Made by a program: the position numbers and the translations under genes. DNA of 64,000 nucleotides, taken from contig NZ_JXQC01000003.1 of assembly GCF_001305965.1 (NCBI RefSeq), forward strand, positions 2,628,861-2,692,860. The letters are read 5' to 3'. Shown piece by piece: positions 31,711 to 40,986 of the stretch. Each line of letters begins with the position of its first letter. Positions within the stretch are counted from its first letter, which is position 1. The notes beneath the pieces are model-generated. The model was not told the DNA's origin, made no database searches, and saw nothing but the letters and a program-made list of their open reading frames with translations. This DNA is from Erythrobacter sp. SG61-1L (lineage in GTDB: Bacteria; Pseudomonadota; Alphaproteobacteria; Sphingomonadales; Sphingomonadaceae).

Positions 31711-32262
31711 ATGAACACACCCCGAATCATCGCCCCATTCGCTCTTCTCGCGGCCTTGGGTGCGTGCCAGTCGGCTGGCGAAGCCGGACCCGCCAGCGCC
31801 GCAAAGCCGCTCGCACCCATGGGTGCGGCCACGCTCCACCTCGCCGACGGCACGCCTGCGGGCAAGGCGCAGCTTTTCGCCAGCGGCGATCAGATGTCAG
31901 TGCAGATTACGCTGCAGGGCATTTCGCCGGGCATCCACGCCGTTCACCTGCACACCACCGGTTCGTGCGAAGCGCCCGGCTTCACTTCCGCCGGTGGCCA
32001 CCTGAATCCCGGCATGCGTCAGCACGGCATGCAGAATCCGCAGGGCTCGCATCTTGGCGACCTGCCGAATGCAACCATCGCCGCAGATGGCACCGGCTCT
32101 ATCTCCGCCACTCTGCGCGGCACGAAGGATGAAGTGCTGGCCGACATTTACGACGCGGACGGCACGGCCGTGGTGGTCCATGCCGGGCCGGACGACAATA
32201 TGTCGGACCCGGCAGGCAATGCCGGCGGCCGCATCGCCTGCGGCGTGATCGCAGCACACTGA
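31711..32262 (+). CDS. sodC: Superoxide dismutase [Cu-Zn] family lipoprotein
   Basis: 183 residues. Lipobox LGAC with Cys19. Copper and zinc ligands are present: His79 and His81 (HAVHLHTTGSC), His97 and His105 (GGHLNPGMRQHG), His114 and Asp117 (HLGDLPN), and a late His in VVVHAGPDDN; the disulfide pair would be the Cys in TTGSC and the Cys in GRIACGV. Periplasmic or envelope-anchored removal of superoxide. Begins 65 bases after the GTA cluster and ends 7 bases from the converging MFS gene. Confidence 0.93.
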   Translation: MNTPRIIAPFALLAALGACQSAGEAGPASAAKPLAPMGAATLHLADGTPAGKAQLFASGDQMSVQITLQGISPGIHAVHLHTTGSCEAPGFTSAGGHLNPGMRQHGMQNPQGSHLGDLPNATIAADGTGSISATLRGTKDEVLADIYDADGTAVVVHAGPDDNMSDPAGNAGGRIACGVIAAH

Positions 32263-32269
32263 TCGCCGC

Positions 32270-33820
32270 TTAGGCGGCCAGCTTTTCCCCTGCTGCCCGG
32301 GCCCGCTCCATGATTGTGGCGGCGGCCCGGGGGGCAGTGCGGATGGCAATGGCCAGCGCCACCAGCCCGAACGGGGCCGAGATCAGCGTGGATTTCACGC
32401 CAAAGGCCAGGTCGCCCGTCGTTTCCGAAACGAAGCCAGCCATGAACGGGCCAAGGCCGAGGCCGCATAGGGTGGTGCCGAGGAAGAATATCCCCGTCGC
32501 CGTGCCGCGCATGCGGGGCAGCACCAGCGACTGGCTGGCCGCACCCGCCGCCCCCAGCGCCGATGCAGTAACGAACTGCACTGCGAAGGCGAGGATGTAG
32601 AACAGTGTGGGATTGCCGGTGCTGTAGCCCACCAGCATGATCGGCACCGGCATGATCAGGGCGATTGCCAGCACCATGATTCGCCCTGCCGGGAAGCGTG
32701 CCTGCAGCATATCCGCCAGCCGCCCGCCGAACACTACGCCAAGGAACCCGCCCAGGGCCGCCGGGGCGCCGATCAGCAGGCCGAGCGATGCCTTGTCCAC
32801 ATCGAACACCCGTTCCGCATAGGGCGCTGCCCAATAGGACACAGTGTAGCCCACGAAACAGTCGGCACCATAGGCGATGACGATACCCATGAAAGCGGGC
32901 GATCCCCAGGTCAGCGCGAAGAGCGGCCGGTCCCGGTCATAGAGCGCACAGGCCCAGCTGAAGACGGCATAATAGCCAAGGCCGAGGAACAGGAACTGCG
33001 CCGGACTGGCGGTAAGGTACGCAAGCAGCCAGAAAATTCCGCCGATCACCGCTGCACCGGCAAGATTGATCGCCAGCGCCTTCGGACCGCGCCGCGTCGC
33101 GTCGATCAGGGTCAGCGGCGGAATGAGCTGGACGAGCTGTTCCATGAACACCCGCCACGGATGAGGATCGCCCTGGGTCGGGATACCGTCGATGGCACCG
33201 CGCACCGGTTCGCGCAGAGTCAGCACCCACAGGGCCAGCACCACGCCCGGCAGGCCCACGCCGATAAAGGCCGCCTGCCAGCCGACAAGGCCCATCGGCC
33301 CGCCTTGCGGATAGGCGCCGTTCCACGCCTCCACGATCGCGCCGCCGATCAGCAGCGACAAGCCGCTGCCGATGAACAGGCCCGCCGAATAGATGCCCAG
33401 GGCCGTGCCGCGCATCCGGGCGGGAAACCAGTCTGCGATCAAGGAATAGGCACATGGGGTAGCGGTAGCCTCGCCCACGCCCACGCCGATACGGGCCAGC
33501 GCCAGAGTGGTGCCATTGCGCGCGAAGCCGGAAAGAGTGGTCATCAATGACCATAGACTGAGGCCAAGGCTCAGCAGGCGCACACGGTGCCAGCCGTCCG
33601 CCAGCCGCCCCAACGGTACACCGAACAGGGCATAAAAGATCGCGAAGGCAGTGCCGTAGAGAAAGCCCAGATCGGCGTCCGACAGTCCCAGATCGGCCTT
33701 GATGTCATTCGCAAGAATGGAAAGGATTTGCCGGTCGATGAAATTGAGCATGTAGACCAGCACCAGCACGCCCAGTGCATACCACCCATAGTTGCCGGCC
33801 GGTTTTTCCGCCTCGGTCAT
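32270..33820 (-). CDS. MFS transporter, spinster-like
   Basis: 516 residues from the ATG at 33820, which follows GGAGGAGAG on the mRNA; a longer frame into queC is rejected. About twelve membrane segments. The family signature DRQILSILANDIKADLGLSD with FALFGVPLGRLADGWHR-like FYALFGVPLGRLADGWHR (MFS motif A) sits between helices 2 and 3, and GVGVGEATATPCAYSLIADW is the helix 4-5 region of the spinster-type group. Substrate unknown; relatives carry lipids or organic acids. Leftmost member of a leftward gene series starting with argD. Confidence 0.9.
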   Translation of the reverse strand: MTEAEKPAGNYGWYALGVLVLVYMLNFIDRQILSILANDIKADLGLSDADLGFLYGTAFAIFYALFGVPLGRLADGWHRVRLLSLGLSLWSLMTTLSGFARNGTTLALARIGVGVGEATATPCAYSLIADWFPARMRGTALGIYSAGLFIGSGLSLLIGGAIVEAWNGAYPQGGPMGLVGWQAAFIGVGLPGVVLALWVLTLREPVRGAIDGIPTQGDPHPWRVFMEQLVQLIPPLTLIDATRRGPKALAINLAGAAVIGGIFWLLAYLTASPAQFLFLGLGYYAVFSWACALYDRDRPLFALTWGSPAFMGIVIAYGADCFVGYTVSYWAAPYAERVFDVDKASLGLLIGAPAALGGFLGVVFGGRLADMLQARFPAGRIMVLAIALIMPVPIMLVGYSTGNPTLFYILAFAVQFVTASALGAAGAASQSLVLPRMRGTATGIFFLGTTLCGLGLGPFMAGFVSETTGDLAFGVKSTLISAPFGLVALAIAIRTAPRAAATIMERARAAGEKLAA

Positions 33821-33849
33821 CCCGCTCTCCTCCCCCCGTCGTTTCTGCT

Positions 33850-34563
33850 TTAGACCGGCGGGGCTCCGGCTGCATATTGCGTGTTGTCGGTCAGCCCGGC
33901 ATCGGCAAAGCCCTTGCGGCGCAGGCGGCAGCTGTCGCAGGCTCCGCAGGCCTCGCCCGCAGGCGTGGGATCGTAGCAGGACCAGCTCATTGCCGGATCG
34001 AGGCCCAGCCTTATGCATTCGCGCGCAATGTCGGCCTTGCCCATGAATTGCAGCGGCGCCTGAACCGTGAAAGGCTCGCCCTCCACCCCGGCCTTGGTAC
34101 CCAGGCGGGCGGTTTCGGTGAAACTGGCGATGAATTCCGGGCGGCAATCGGGATAGCCCGAATAATCGAGCGCGTTGACCCCGATGAACAGATCGCGCGC
34201 GCCGCTGGCTTCCGCCATGGCAAGCGTGAGCGAAAGGAAAACGAGATTGCGTGCGGGCACATAGGTGACCGGAATTTCCTCACCCACGCCATCCTTGGGC
34301 ACTTCGATCTTGTCGCTGGTCAGCGCCGATCCGCCGAAGCGGCTGAGATCGAGGGGTAGCACCACGTGGCGGCGCACTTCCAGATGACGAGCGATCCGGC
34401 TGGCCGCCTCGATCTCACGCCGGTGGCGCTGGTTGTAATCGATGGTCAGCGCATAAAGCGTGTAACCGGCCTCCCGCGCGAGTGCGGCGGAGACCATGGA
34501 ATCGAGCCCGCCCGAAAGCAGCACGACCGCGGATTTGTCCGAAACTTTGGAAAGGGCGCCCAT
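33850..34563 (-). CDS. queC: 7-cyano-7-deazaguanine synthase
   Basis: 237 residues. PP-loop SGGLDS at 17-22 binds ATP; DYNQRHRREIEAASRIARHL and TYVPARNLVFLSLTLAMAEA are QueC blocks; the C-terminal zinc site is four Cys in SCYDPTPAGEACGACDSCR. It converts 7-carboxy-7-deazaguanine with ammonia and ATP to preQ0 in the queuosine pathway, whose end product in tRNA(Asp) is glutamylated by the gluQ product at the start of this window. The other que genes are not present here. Confidence 0.96.
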   Translation of the reverse strand: MGALSKVSDKSAVVLLSGGLDSMVSAALAREAGYTLYALTIDYNQRHRREIEAASRIARHLEVRRHVVLPLDLSRFGGSALTSDKIEVPKDGVGEEIPVTYVPARNLVFLSLTLAMAEASGARDLFIGVNALDYSGYPDCRPEFIASFTETARLGTKAGVEGEPFTVQAPLQFMGKADIARECIRLGLDPAMSWSCYDPTPAGEACGACDSCRLRRKGFADAGLTDNTQYAAGAPPV

Positions 34564-34618
34564 GTGGCGGGGCTAGCCCGCCTGTATCGCAGTGGCAAGC
34601 GCGCGCTCTGCCCCCGGA

Positions 34619-35008
34619 TCAGCAGGGGCCGACATGGCGTGCTTCAGCCATGAAGTTGAAGGGCGATTTGCCTTCCACGCCCTGCGTGCTGATCTGGATC
34701 AGCTGCGGGCTTTCCTTGCGGATCGTCGTCTGGCCATAGCCATTATTGGGACAGGAATAATGCACCGTCACTTCACTGGCTCCGTCATTCACGACGAAGC
34801 GGCTGCAGCCCGGCTGCTTGTGGCGGATCTGGATGAAGTCACGCCCATTATGCACGCAGATGCGTTTGCGCGCGGAATCACCGCGAATGCGCAATTCCCA
34901 CGATCCGCTGCGCAGCCCGTCCAGCATGGCAAGCTCCGGCCCCTGCGCGGCGGCAGGCGCAATCGCGATTCCCAGCAGGATACCGGCAATCGCCGCAATC
35001 CGGCGCAT
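34619..35008 (-). CDS. DUF3617-like exported protein
   Basis: 129 residues from the ATG at 35008, which gives a clean signal peptide (MRRIAAIAGILLGIAIAPAA, cleaved after AAA-Q); an ATG at 35032 adds eight residues and has comparable ribosome-site support. The mature part RSGSWELRIRGDSARKRICV, HKQPGCSRFVVNDGASEVTV and HYSCPNNGYGQTTIRKESPQ is a small periplasmic beta-rich domain of the DUF3617 type with two likely disulfides. Function unknown. Sits between hslO and queC. Confidence 0.78.
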   Translation of the reverse strand: MRRIAAIAGILLGIAIAPAAAQGPELAMLDGLRSGSWELRIRGDSARKRICVHNGRDFIQIRHKQPGCSRFVVNDGASEVTVHYSCPNNGYGQTTIRKESPQLIQISTQGVEGKSPFNFMAEARHVGPC

Positions 35009-35121
35009 CCCGGCGAATCCTTTCTTCTGCATCGAATGAAAACTCCGCCCCCGCATTGTTGCAGGCCTTGTAACACGACGAAGCTGAACGGCAAATTGCC
35101 CTGTATGGACGACGAACCGTG

Positions 35122-36030
35122 TTACAATTCGATCTTGAACAGCCTGGAACAGAAAGCGCAATCGACCACGATGGCGCCTTCTTCATTGCGCATTTCAGCC
35201 CGCTCCGCCTCGGGGAAGCGCGAAAGGACGCTCTCATAATGGGCCACGGTGCAGCGGCAGCCGCGCGTCAGGCGGGCGCCCTTTTCCACGCGCACTTCGC
35301 GCTCTTCATGGAACAGACGCCATACAAGCGCCTCCAGCGAGAGCGACGGATCGGTCAGTTCGTCATGCCGCGTGCTGCCCGCCATCACGGCCACATGTTC
35401 CCATTCGGGATGGTCGAGCTGCACATGCAGGCGCTCGCGCCCTTCCTCGCCTTCGGGCAGATGCTGCACCAGCAGTCCGCCCGCCACGCAATTCTCGCCA
35501 TTGGTGCGAACCGCCGCGCGAATCAGCGTGGGAACCTGTTCGGACTGGGCGAAATAGCTCTCGCAGGCCTGGGCCAGAGAACCGCCTTCCAGCGGAACAA
35601 TGCCCTGATAACGCTGCCCATTTGCGGCGAGATCGAAGGTGATAGCCAGATAGCCTTCGCCGAACAGCGCGCCGAGGGAGGGGTTCCCGCCCAGCGATGC
35701 CACGCCCGCCTCATCGAACTGGACGTAGCCGCGCAGTTCGCCCCCGCGATAATCGCACACCAGCAGCGAGACGATCCCGCCCTGGGCCTGCGCCTGCATG
35801 GTGATCTGGCTGCCGTCTTCCTTCAGCAGCGAGCCAAGCAGGGCAGCAAGGACCAGTGCCTCAGCCAGCAGGCACTTGATCGCAGGAGGATATGAATGGG
35901 CCGAAAGGACTTCTTCCACCACCGGACCAAGGCGCACTACCCGGCCGCGGGCATCGCGGTCGGGTAGTGTGAAGGTCAGCAGCCGGTCAAAACCGGTTTC
36001 ATCTTCGAGAATGGGTACAACGTCAGTCAA
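35122..36030 (-). CDS. hslO: Hsp33 family redox-regulated chaperone
   Basis: 302 residues. The C-terminal redox switch is complete: Cys258-x-Cys260 (RGCRC) and Cys291-x-x-Cys294 (CAFC) would bind zinc when reduced and form disulfides under oxidative stress, turning on holdase activity. The N-terminal substrate-binding domain shows AEALVLAALLGSLLKEDGSQ and GGIVSLLVCDYRGGELRGYV. Starts ten bases after argF, with which it is probably co-transcribed. Confidence 0.94.
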   Translation of the reverse strand: MTDVVPILEDETGFDRLLTFTLPDRDARGRVVRLGPVVEEVLSAHSYPPAIKCLLAEALVLAALLGSLLKEDGSQITMQAQAQGGIVSLLVCDYRGGELRGYVQFDEAGVASLGGNPSLGALFGEGYLAITFDLAANGQRYQGIVPLEGGSLAQACESYFAQSEQVPTLIRAAVRTNGENCVAGGLLVQHLPEGEEGRERLHVQLDHPEWEHVAVMAGSTRHDELTDPSLSLEALVWRLFHEEREVRVEKGARLTRGCRCTVAHYESVLSRFPEAERAEMRNEEGAIVVDCAFCSRLFKIEL

Positions 36031-36040
36031 GAATATGCCT

Positions 36041-36979
36041 TCAGAGTTTTCCGAATGCCCAGAGCAGCACGGATTTCTGCCCGTGAATGCGGTTCTCGGC
36101 CTCGTCGAACACCACGGACTGGGAGCTTTCGAACACGCCCTCGCTCACTTCCTCGCCCACATGGGCGGGCAGGCAGTGCAGGAAGATCGCATCGGCAGCC
36201 GCCTTGGCCATCAGTGCCTCGTTCACCTGGAACGGGGCCATGGCGGCCAGCTTCTCCTCGGCATGGGCCTGGCCCATCGAAACCCAGGTATCGGTGACGA
36301 CGACATCCGCCCCCGCCGCAGCCGTGGCCGGATCGTTGGTCAGCGTCACCACCGCGCCGCCCGCACGGGCCATATCGACGAATTCGGGATCGGGTTCATA
36401 GCCGGAGGGCGTGCCCACGCGGACATTGAACTTCATCAGTCCCGCAGCCTCGAGGATCGAGTGAAGCACGTTGTTGCCATCGCCCAGCCAGGCAACTTCA
36501 AGGCCGGGCAGCGGCTTGCCATGTTCCACCACGGTCAGCAGATCGGCAACGATCTGGCAGGGATGCGACCGATCGGTCAGGCCGTTGATCACCGGCACGC
36601 TGGCATGGCGCGCCAGTTCGTCGATCTTGGCGTGATCGTCCGTACGGATCATGATCGCATCGCACATGCGGCTGAGCACGCGAGCTGTATCGGCCAGCGA
36701 TTCCCCGCGCCCCAGCTGGGTTGTGCCTGCATCCAGGATCAGGGCGCTGCCGCCAAGCTGGCGCATGGCAATGTCGAAGCTCACCCGGGTACGGGTGGAG
36801 TTCTTCTCGAAGATCATCGCCAGCACATGGCCCGCGAGGGGAGCGTCCGAATCGGATGCCCCCTTCGGCAGGGCCAAGCGCGCAGCCTTGCGCTCCATCG
36901 CGTCATTGATCATCGCCGCGATCGCATCGCCTCCCGCATCGGAGAGGTCGAGGAAATGCCGGATCATCGGATCAGTCAT
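36041..36979 (-). CDS. argF: Ornithine carbamoyltransferase
   Basis: 312 residues from the ATG at 36979; five extra in-frame codons upstream lie within argD. Carbamoyl-phosphate loop STRTR at 61-65, [11 protein letters not shown] in the hinge, the ornithine-binding DTWVSMGQ segment and HCLPAH with the catalytic Cys near the C-terminus are all intact. Converts ornithine and carbamoyl phosphate to citrulline. Its start overlaps the argD stop by eight bases, indicating translational coupling. Confidence 0.96.
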   Translation of the reverse strand: MTDPMIRHFLDLSDAGGDAIAAMINDAMERKAARLALPKGASDSDAPLAGHVLAMIFEKNSTRTRVSFDIAMRQLGGSALILDAGTTQLGRGESLADTARVLSRMCDAIMIRTDDHAKIDELARHASVPVINGLTDRSHPCQIVADLLTVVEHGKPLPGLEVAWLGDGNNVLHSILEAAGLMKFNVRVGTPSGYEPDPEFVDMARAGGAVVTLTNDPATAAAGADVVVTDTWVSMGQAHAEEKLAAMAPFQVNEALMAKAAADAIFLHCLPAHVGEEVSEGVFESSQSVVFDEAENRIHGQKSVLLWAFGKL

Positions 36980-38168
36980 CGCTAAGCGGCGCATAACTCC
37001 GCGCCCCCTCGCTCAGCCGTTCCATGCATTCGGCGATGTGGCTTTCGTCGATCACCAGCGGAGGCAGCACGCGGAACACATTCTCGCCGGCGGCGACGGT
37101 CAGCAGCCCGTGATTGTCGCGCAGATGCGCCACGAAATCGCGCGAGACCGCCGGTTCCTTCAGCTTGATACCCAGCATCAGGCCCTTGCCGCGGATTTCC
37201 TCGAACAAATGATCGTGATTGGGCATCAACTGCTCGAAGGCGGAGCGCATACGCTCGCCCATGGCGGTGACGTGATCGAAGAAGCCCGGCTCCAGCATCA
37301 CATCAAGGATCGCCATGCCCGCCGCCATGGCCAGCGGATTGCCGCCATAGGTGGAACCATGCGTGCCGAACACCATGCCCTTGGCCGCTTCTTCCGTTGC
37401 AAGGCATGCGCCGAGCGGGAAACCGCCACCAATGCCTTTGGCCACCGTCATGATGTCGGGCGTGATGCCGTAATGTTCATGGGCGAAGAACTTGCCGGTC
37501 CGGCCATAGCCGCACTGGATCTCGTCCAGGATCAGCAGCATGCCGTGTTCGTCGCAGGCCTTGCGCAGGCCCGTAATGAATTCGGGCGTGCCCGCCGTCA
37601 TCCCGCCTTCGCCCTGCACGGTTTCCACCATGAAGCCGGCCGTGTCTTCATCGACCAGCGCCAGCGCGGCTTCCAGATCGTTGAACGGCGCATAGGCGAA
37701 GCCCGGCACCAGCGGTTCGAAACCGTCGCGCATCTTGGGCTGGTTGGTGGCAGAGATCGCACCCATCGTCCGCCCATGGAAGGCGTTGTTGAAGGTGATG
37801 ATCTTGGTGCGATTCGGCTGGCCGTTGACGTAGAAATAGCGGCGCGCGGTCTTGATCGCGCATTCCACCGCTTCCGCACCGGAATTGGTGAAGAACACCG
37901 TATCGGCAAAGCAATTATCGACAATGCGCTGCGCCAGCGCTTCGCCCTGCGGCGAGCCGTAGAGATTGCTGACATGCATCAGCGTGGCGGCCTGTTCCTG
38001 GATCGCCTTGGTCAGGTGGGGATGACCGTGACCAAGCGCGTTCACGGCAATCCCGGCCGCGAAGTCCAGATATCGTTCGCCGCGCTCCCCAATGAGGTAG
38101 CAACCCTCGCCGCGCACCGGGCGTACGTCGCACCGGGGGTAGACGGGCATGAGCGGAGTGATCGACAT
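36972..38168 (-). CDS. argD: Acetylornithine aminotransferase
   Basis: 398 residues, class III aminotransferase. [20 protein letters not shown] and [17 protein letters not shown] are family blocks; Lys244 in [16 protein letters not shown] holds PLP. In arginine synthesis it makes N-acetylornithine, and related enzymes also serve in lysine synthesis. First gene of argD-argF-hslO. The 142-base upstream gap contains the terminator of the cold shock gene and presumably the arg promoter. Confidence 0.95.
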   Translation of the reverse strand: MSITPLMPVYPRCDVRPVRGEGCYLIGERGERYLDFAAGIAVNALGHGHPHLTKAIQEQAATLMHVSNLYGSPQGEALAQRIVDNCFADTVFFTNSGAEAVECAIKTARRYFYVNGQPNRTKIITFNNAFHGRTMGAISATNQPKMRDGFEPLVPGFAYAPFNDLEAALALVDEDTAGFMVETVQGEGGMTAGTPEFITGLRKACDEHGMLLILDEIQCGYGRTGKFFAHEHYGITPDIMTVAKGIGGGFPLGACLATEEAAKGMVFGTHGSTYGGNPLAMAAGMAILDVMLEPGFFDHVTAMGERMRSAFEQLMPNHDHLFEEIRGKGLMLGIKLKEPAVSRDFVAHLRDNHGLLTVAAGENVFRVLPPLVIDESHIAECMERLSEGARSYAPLSDD

Positions 38169-38224
38169 CGTGGAACTCCCTTGGACTGTTGAGTGGTATT
38201 ATCCGTGAGGTTTATTGGAACGAC

Positions 38225-38249
38225 AAATGGCGGCCCCGGAGGGCCGCCA
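38225..38249 (-). terminator. Likely terminator of the cold shock gene
   Basis: TGGCGGCC at 38228-38235 pairs with GGCCGCCA at 38242-38249; read leftward the hairpin is followed by TTTG. About 60 bases past the cold shock stop. Confidence 0.55.
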
Positions 38250-38310
38250 TTCGCTACCGTTTAGGCTTTTGCGGAAGCCCGGTCAAACTGCCGGGCGAAA
38301 CGCGGGCTGG

Positions 38311-39081
38311 TCAGCCCTGAACGGGCACAAGGTTGACCGCCGAGTACTTGCCTCGTCGATCGACTTCGAGTTCGAACTCCAGCTTGTCGCCTTCGTTGAG
38401 CTGCGACAGGCCGGACCGTTCAACCGCGCTGATGTGCACGAACGCATCGGGTTCGCCATCGTCGCGAGTGATGAAACCGAAGCCCTTCATGGAGTTGAAG
38501 AACTTGACCGTGCCGGTCGCCTTTTCGCCAGTGCGCTGACGCTGCGGGGCCGCAGCAGCGCGCTGCTGGACGGGAACCACGTCACCGACGATCTGGAGAT
38601 CGGCAGCCGAAATCTTGCCGCCGCGATCGACGAGGTTGAAAGCCAGTTCCTGACCTTCAGCGAGACCTTCGAGGCCCGCACGTTCAACCTGGCTGATGTG
38701 GACGAAAACGTCCTCGCCGCCGCCTTCCTGCTGAATGAAGCCGAAGCCCTTGCCAGCATTGAAGAACTTAACGATGCCCTTGCCGGCACCTACAACCTGG
38801 GCAGGCATGCCGCCACCACCGCCGCCGCCACGGGGACCGCCGAAGCCGCCACCGCCGCCGCCACGGGGGCCGCCAAAACCGCCGCCACCGCCGCCACGGG
38901 GACCACCACCGAATCGATCACCGCCGCCGAAGCGGTCACCGCCACCGAAGCGGTCGCCACCGCCGAAACGATCGGAATCACCGAACCGCGGACCGCCATC
39001 CATGAAGGGATCAAAGCCGTCTTCGCCGATGCCATCCCTTTTGTCGCGTCCCCGGCCGCGACGACCTCTGTCAAAACCCAT
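38311..39081 (-). CDS. Two-domain cold shock protein with Gly/Arg-rich N-terminal repeats
   Basis: 256 residues from the ATG at 39081. Residues 1-90 are low complexity: RGRRGRGRDKR, then four tandem DRFGGG units and three PRGGGGGGFGG-like units. Two complete cold shock domains follow, each with RNP1 (AGKGFGFIQQ; MKGFGFITRD) and RNP2 (DVFVHISQVE; DAFVHISAVE). Such proteins bind single-stranded nucleic acid and melt RNA structure; Gly/Arg-rich tails in RNA-binding proteins favour condensate-like assembly. The antisense strand is also open because of the repeats but is not a gene. Confidence 0.9.
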   Translation of the reverse strand: MGFDRGRRGRGRDKRDGIGEDGFDPFMDGGPRFGDSDRFGGGDRFGGGDRFGGGDRFGGGPRGGGGGGFGGPRGGGGGGFGGPRGGGGGGGMPAQVVGAGKGIVKFFNAGKGFGFIQQEGGGEDVFVHISQVERAGLEGLAEGQELAFNLVDRGGKISAADLQIVGDVVPVQQRAAAAPQRQRTGEKATGTVKFFNSMKGFGFITRDDGEPDAFVHISAVERSGLSQLNEGDKLEFELEVDRRGKYSAVNLVPVQG

Positions 39082-39344
39082 GAAACCTAACGTACCTTCA
39101 CTTCGCCACATATGTCTCGCGGATGCGATACACCCGGCCGCGCGGACGAAACGCGCCGGATGCGAGGGCGGACACCCCTCTCCCGCCCTACAAACATCCA
39201 CCACCTATAACCCAGATTCGTTTTCTGTGCGAACGTTTTAAGCGATTCGATCTTGACTGCGATATTACAGCCGCTTGTGCCGCCCCGAGGCGCCATCAGA
39301 TGCGCTTGCAAGCGACGTTCCGCTTCGGCACAAGGCGGGCCGTT

Positions 39345-40151
39345 ATGGACATTATATCCCTGCTTTCCGATCCCACGGCCTGGGCTGCGCTGGTCACTCT
39401 GGTCGTGCTCGAAATTGTGCTTGGGATCGACAATCTCGTCTTCATCGCAATTCTCTCAAACAAGTTGCCGGAGCATCAGCAGGCCAAGGCCCGCCGAATC
39501 GGCCTGATGCTGGCACTGGTCATGCGCATTGCGCTGCTGATGCTGATCGGCTGGATCGTCACCTTGCAGACCCCGCTGTTCGATCTGGGGATCACAGGCG
39601 CGCCGGGCGAACATGGCGAACCAAGCTTCGAGACGGCATTTTCCGGCCGTGACCTGATTCTGGTCGCCGGTGGCCTGTTCCTGCTGTGGAAGGCCACCAA
39701 GGAAATCCATCACAACATGGACCCTGAAGTGGAAAGCGGTGAGTTGCTCGATCAGGACAAGGGCGTGGCCCAGATCGCCTTTGGCGCGGCCATTGCCCAG
39801 ATCATCGCGCTCGATCTCGTTTTCTCGATCGATTCGATCCTCACTGCCGTTGGCATGACGGACCATGTGCCGATCATGGTCACTGCCGTGGTCATCACAG
39901 TGGGCCTGATGCTGATCGCCGCCAATCCGCTGGCCGCCTTCATCGAGAAGAACCCCACTCTGGTCATGCTCGCGCTCGCCTTCCTGGTGATGATCGGGCT
40001 CGTACTGATCGCGGACGGCTTTGGCTTCCACGTGCCCAAGGGCTATGTCTATGCGGCCATGGGCTTCTCGGTGGGTGTCGAACTGCTGAACATGGTGAAG
40101 CGCAACCGCCGCAACAAAACGCAGGCTGGCGTAGGGGAGAAGGCCGCATGA
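39345..40151 (+). CDS. TerC family integral membrane protein
   Basis: 268 residues from the ATG at 39345. Seven or so membrane helices. Conserved acidic motifs lie in [15 protein letters not shown] (helix 1) and [15 protein letters not shown] (helix 5), the metal-coordinating Asp positions of TerC/Alx proteins. The family exports manganese or supplies metals to exported proteins. A structured leader with complementary arms at 39274-39282 and 39326-39334 precedes the start. Heads a four-gene overlapping series to 41892. Confidence 0.9.
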   Translation: MDIISLLSDPTAWAALVTLVVLEIVLGIDNLVFIAILSNKLPEHQQAKARRIGLMLALVMRIALLMLIGWIVTLQTPLFDLGITGAPGEHGEPSFETAFSGRDLILVAGGLFLLWKATKEIHHNMDPEVESGELLDQDKGVAQIAFGAAIAQIIALDLVFSIDSILTAVGMTDHVPIMVTAVVITVGLMLIAANPLAAFIEKNPTLVMLALAFLVMIGLVLIADGFGFHVPKGYVYAAMGFSVGVELLNMVKRNRRNKTQAGVGEKAA

Positions 40152-40585
40152 GCGATTTCCGCAAGCTTGGCGACGGCGTCTATGCCAGCCCGCAGATCGG
40201 CGTGGCCGACATTGCGGAGGCCGCAAAGCTTGGCGTCACTCTGGTGATCAACAACCGCCCCGAAGGCGAATCGGAAGACCAGACCTCCGGCGAGGACATC
40301 GCTGCAGCCGCCAATGCGGCGGGAATGGACTACATCGCCATTCCGGTCACGATGCAGACCCTGTCGCAAGATGATGTTTTCGCCATGGCGCAGGCGCTGG
40401 GCGAAGCGCATGGCCCGATCCTGGCCTATTGCCGCAGCGGCACACGCTCCACCCTGCTCTGGTCGCTGGCCGAAGCCATGCGCGGCCGCGCGCCGGCCGA
40501 GATCGCCAGCGCGGCAGCCGAAGCCGGTTATGACGTTTCGCCGGTGCGTGCTGCGATGGACGCCCTCTACGCCGCGCGGGGATGA
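40148..40585 (+). CDS. TIGR01244/DUF442 family phosphatase- or sulfurtransferase-like protein
   Basis: 145 residues. Active-site loop AYCRSGTRS has Cys95 and Arg100 in the CxxGxR pattern of the DUF442 family, a tyrosine-phosphatase-like fold. [20 protein letters not shown] and [17 protein letters not shown] are the family N-terminal blocks. Relatives include the Blh domain found fused to sulfide-handling enzymes. Here it is free-standing, overlapping terC by four bases and the next gene by four bases. Confidence 0.85.
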   Translation: MSDFRKLGDGVYASPQIGVADIAEAAKLGVTLVINNRPEGESEDQTSGEDIAAAANAAGMDYIAIPVTMQTLSQDDVFAMAQALGEAHGPILAYCRSGTRSTLLWSLAEAMRGRAPAEIASAAAEAGYDVSPVRAAMDALYAARG

Positions 40586-40983
40586 CCGGGCAGCTGCTCG
40601 TCTTCGCGGGCTCGCTTGCCGGGGTCGCATTTCTCGTACTTGTATCCCGTTGGCTGGGCCTGGGCCGTGGCGCGCGTATCGCGGATGAAGCCCAAGCCTG
40701 CGATCTGGCAGACAATGCATTGTGCGGATTCAGTGCCGAACATGTGACGCTGGCCGTCGACGGGCGAGCGGCCCTGCTGTGCGATTCGCAAGGCCGGATC
40801 ATGGTGCTGGTGCCGCATGGCGCGCTGTTCGTGGCTCGCCTGCTTGACCGAACTGCGCGCGCACTGCGCAATGGAACGCAGTTGACGGTGACAGGCTCCG
40901 ATCCCACTTTCCCGCCGACAATACTGGATCTCGGCCTCGAAGCCGAGGCGTGGGAAAGGCGCATAAACGCGCCGGAGGGGTGA
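40582..40983 (+). CDS. Hypothetical membrane-anchored protein
   Basis: 133 residues. One N-terminal hydrophobic segment (LLVFAGSLAGVAFLVLVSRW) and then a soluble domain, ALCGFSAEHVTLAVDGRAAL followed by LCDSQGRIMVLVPHGALFVA, which looks like a small beta-barrel. The charged C-terminus ends in AEAWERRINAPEG. No family recognised with confidence. It lies between DUF442 and the hydroxylase with four-base spacing on each side, so it is certainly expressed in this operon. Confidence 0.75.
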   Translation: MTGQLLVFAGSLAGVAFLVLVSRWLGLGRGARIADEAQACDLADNALCGFSAEHVTLAVDGRAALLCDSQGRIMVLVPHGALFVARLLDRTARALRNGTQLTVTGSDPTFPPTILDLGLEAEAWERRINAPEG

Positions 40984-40986
40984 GCG

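Noticed and set aside
38735-39241. Plus-strand proline-rich reading frame opposite the cold shock gene
   Set aside because: Pro/Pro-Lys repeats arise from the complement of Gly-rich codons; the minus strand carries two intact cold shock domains.
39082-39344. yybP-ykoY manganese riboswitch before terC
   Set aside because: The conserved loop words of that class are not present; only generic complementary arms are seen.
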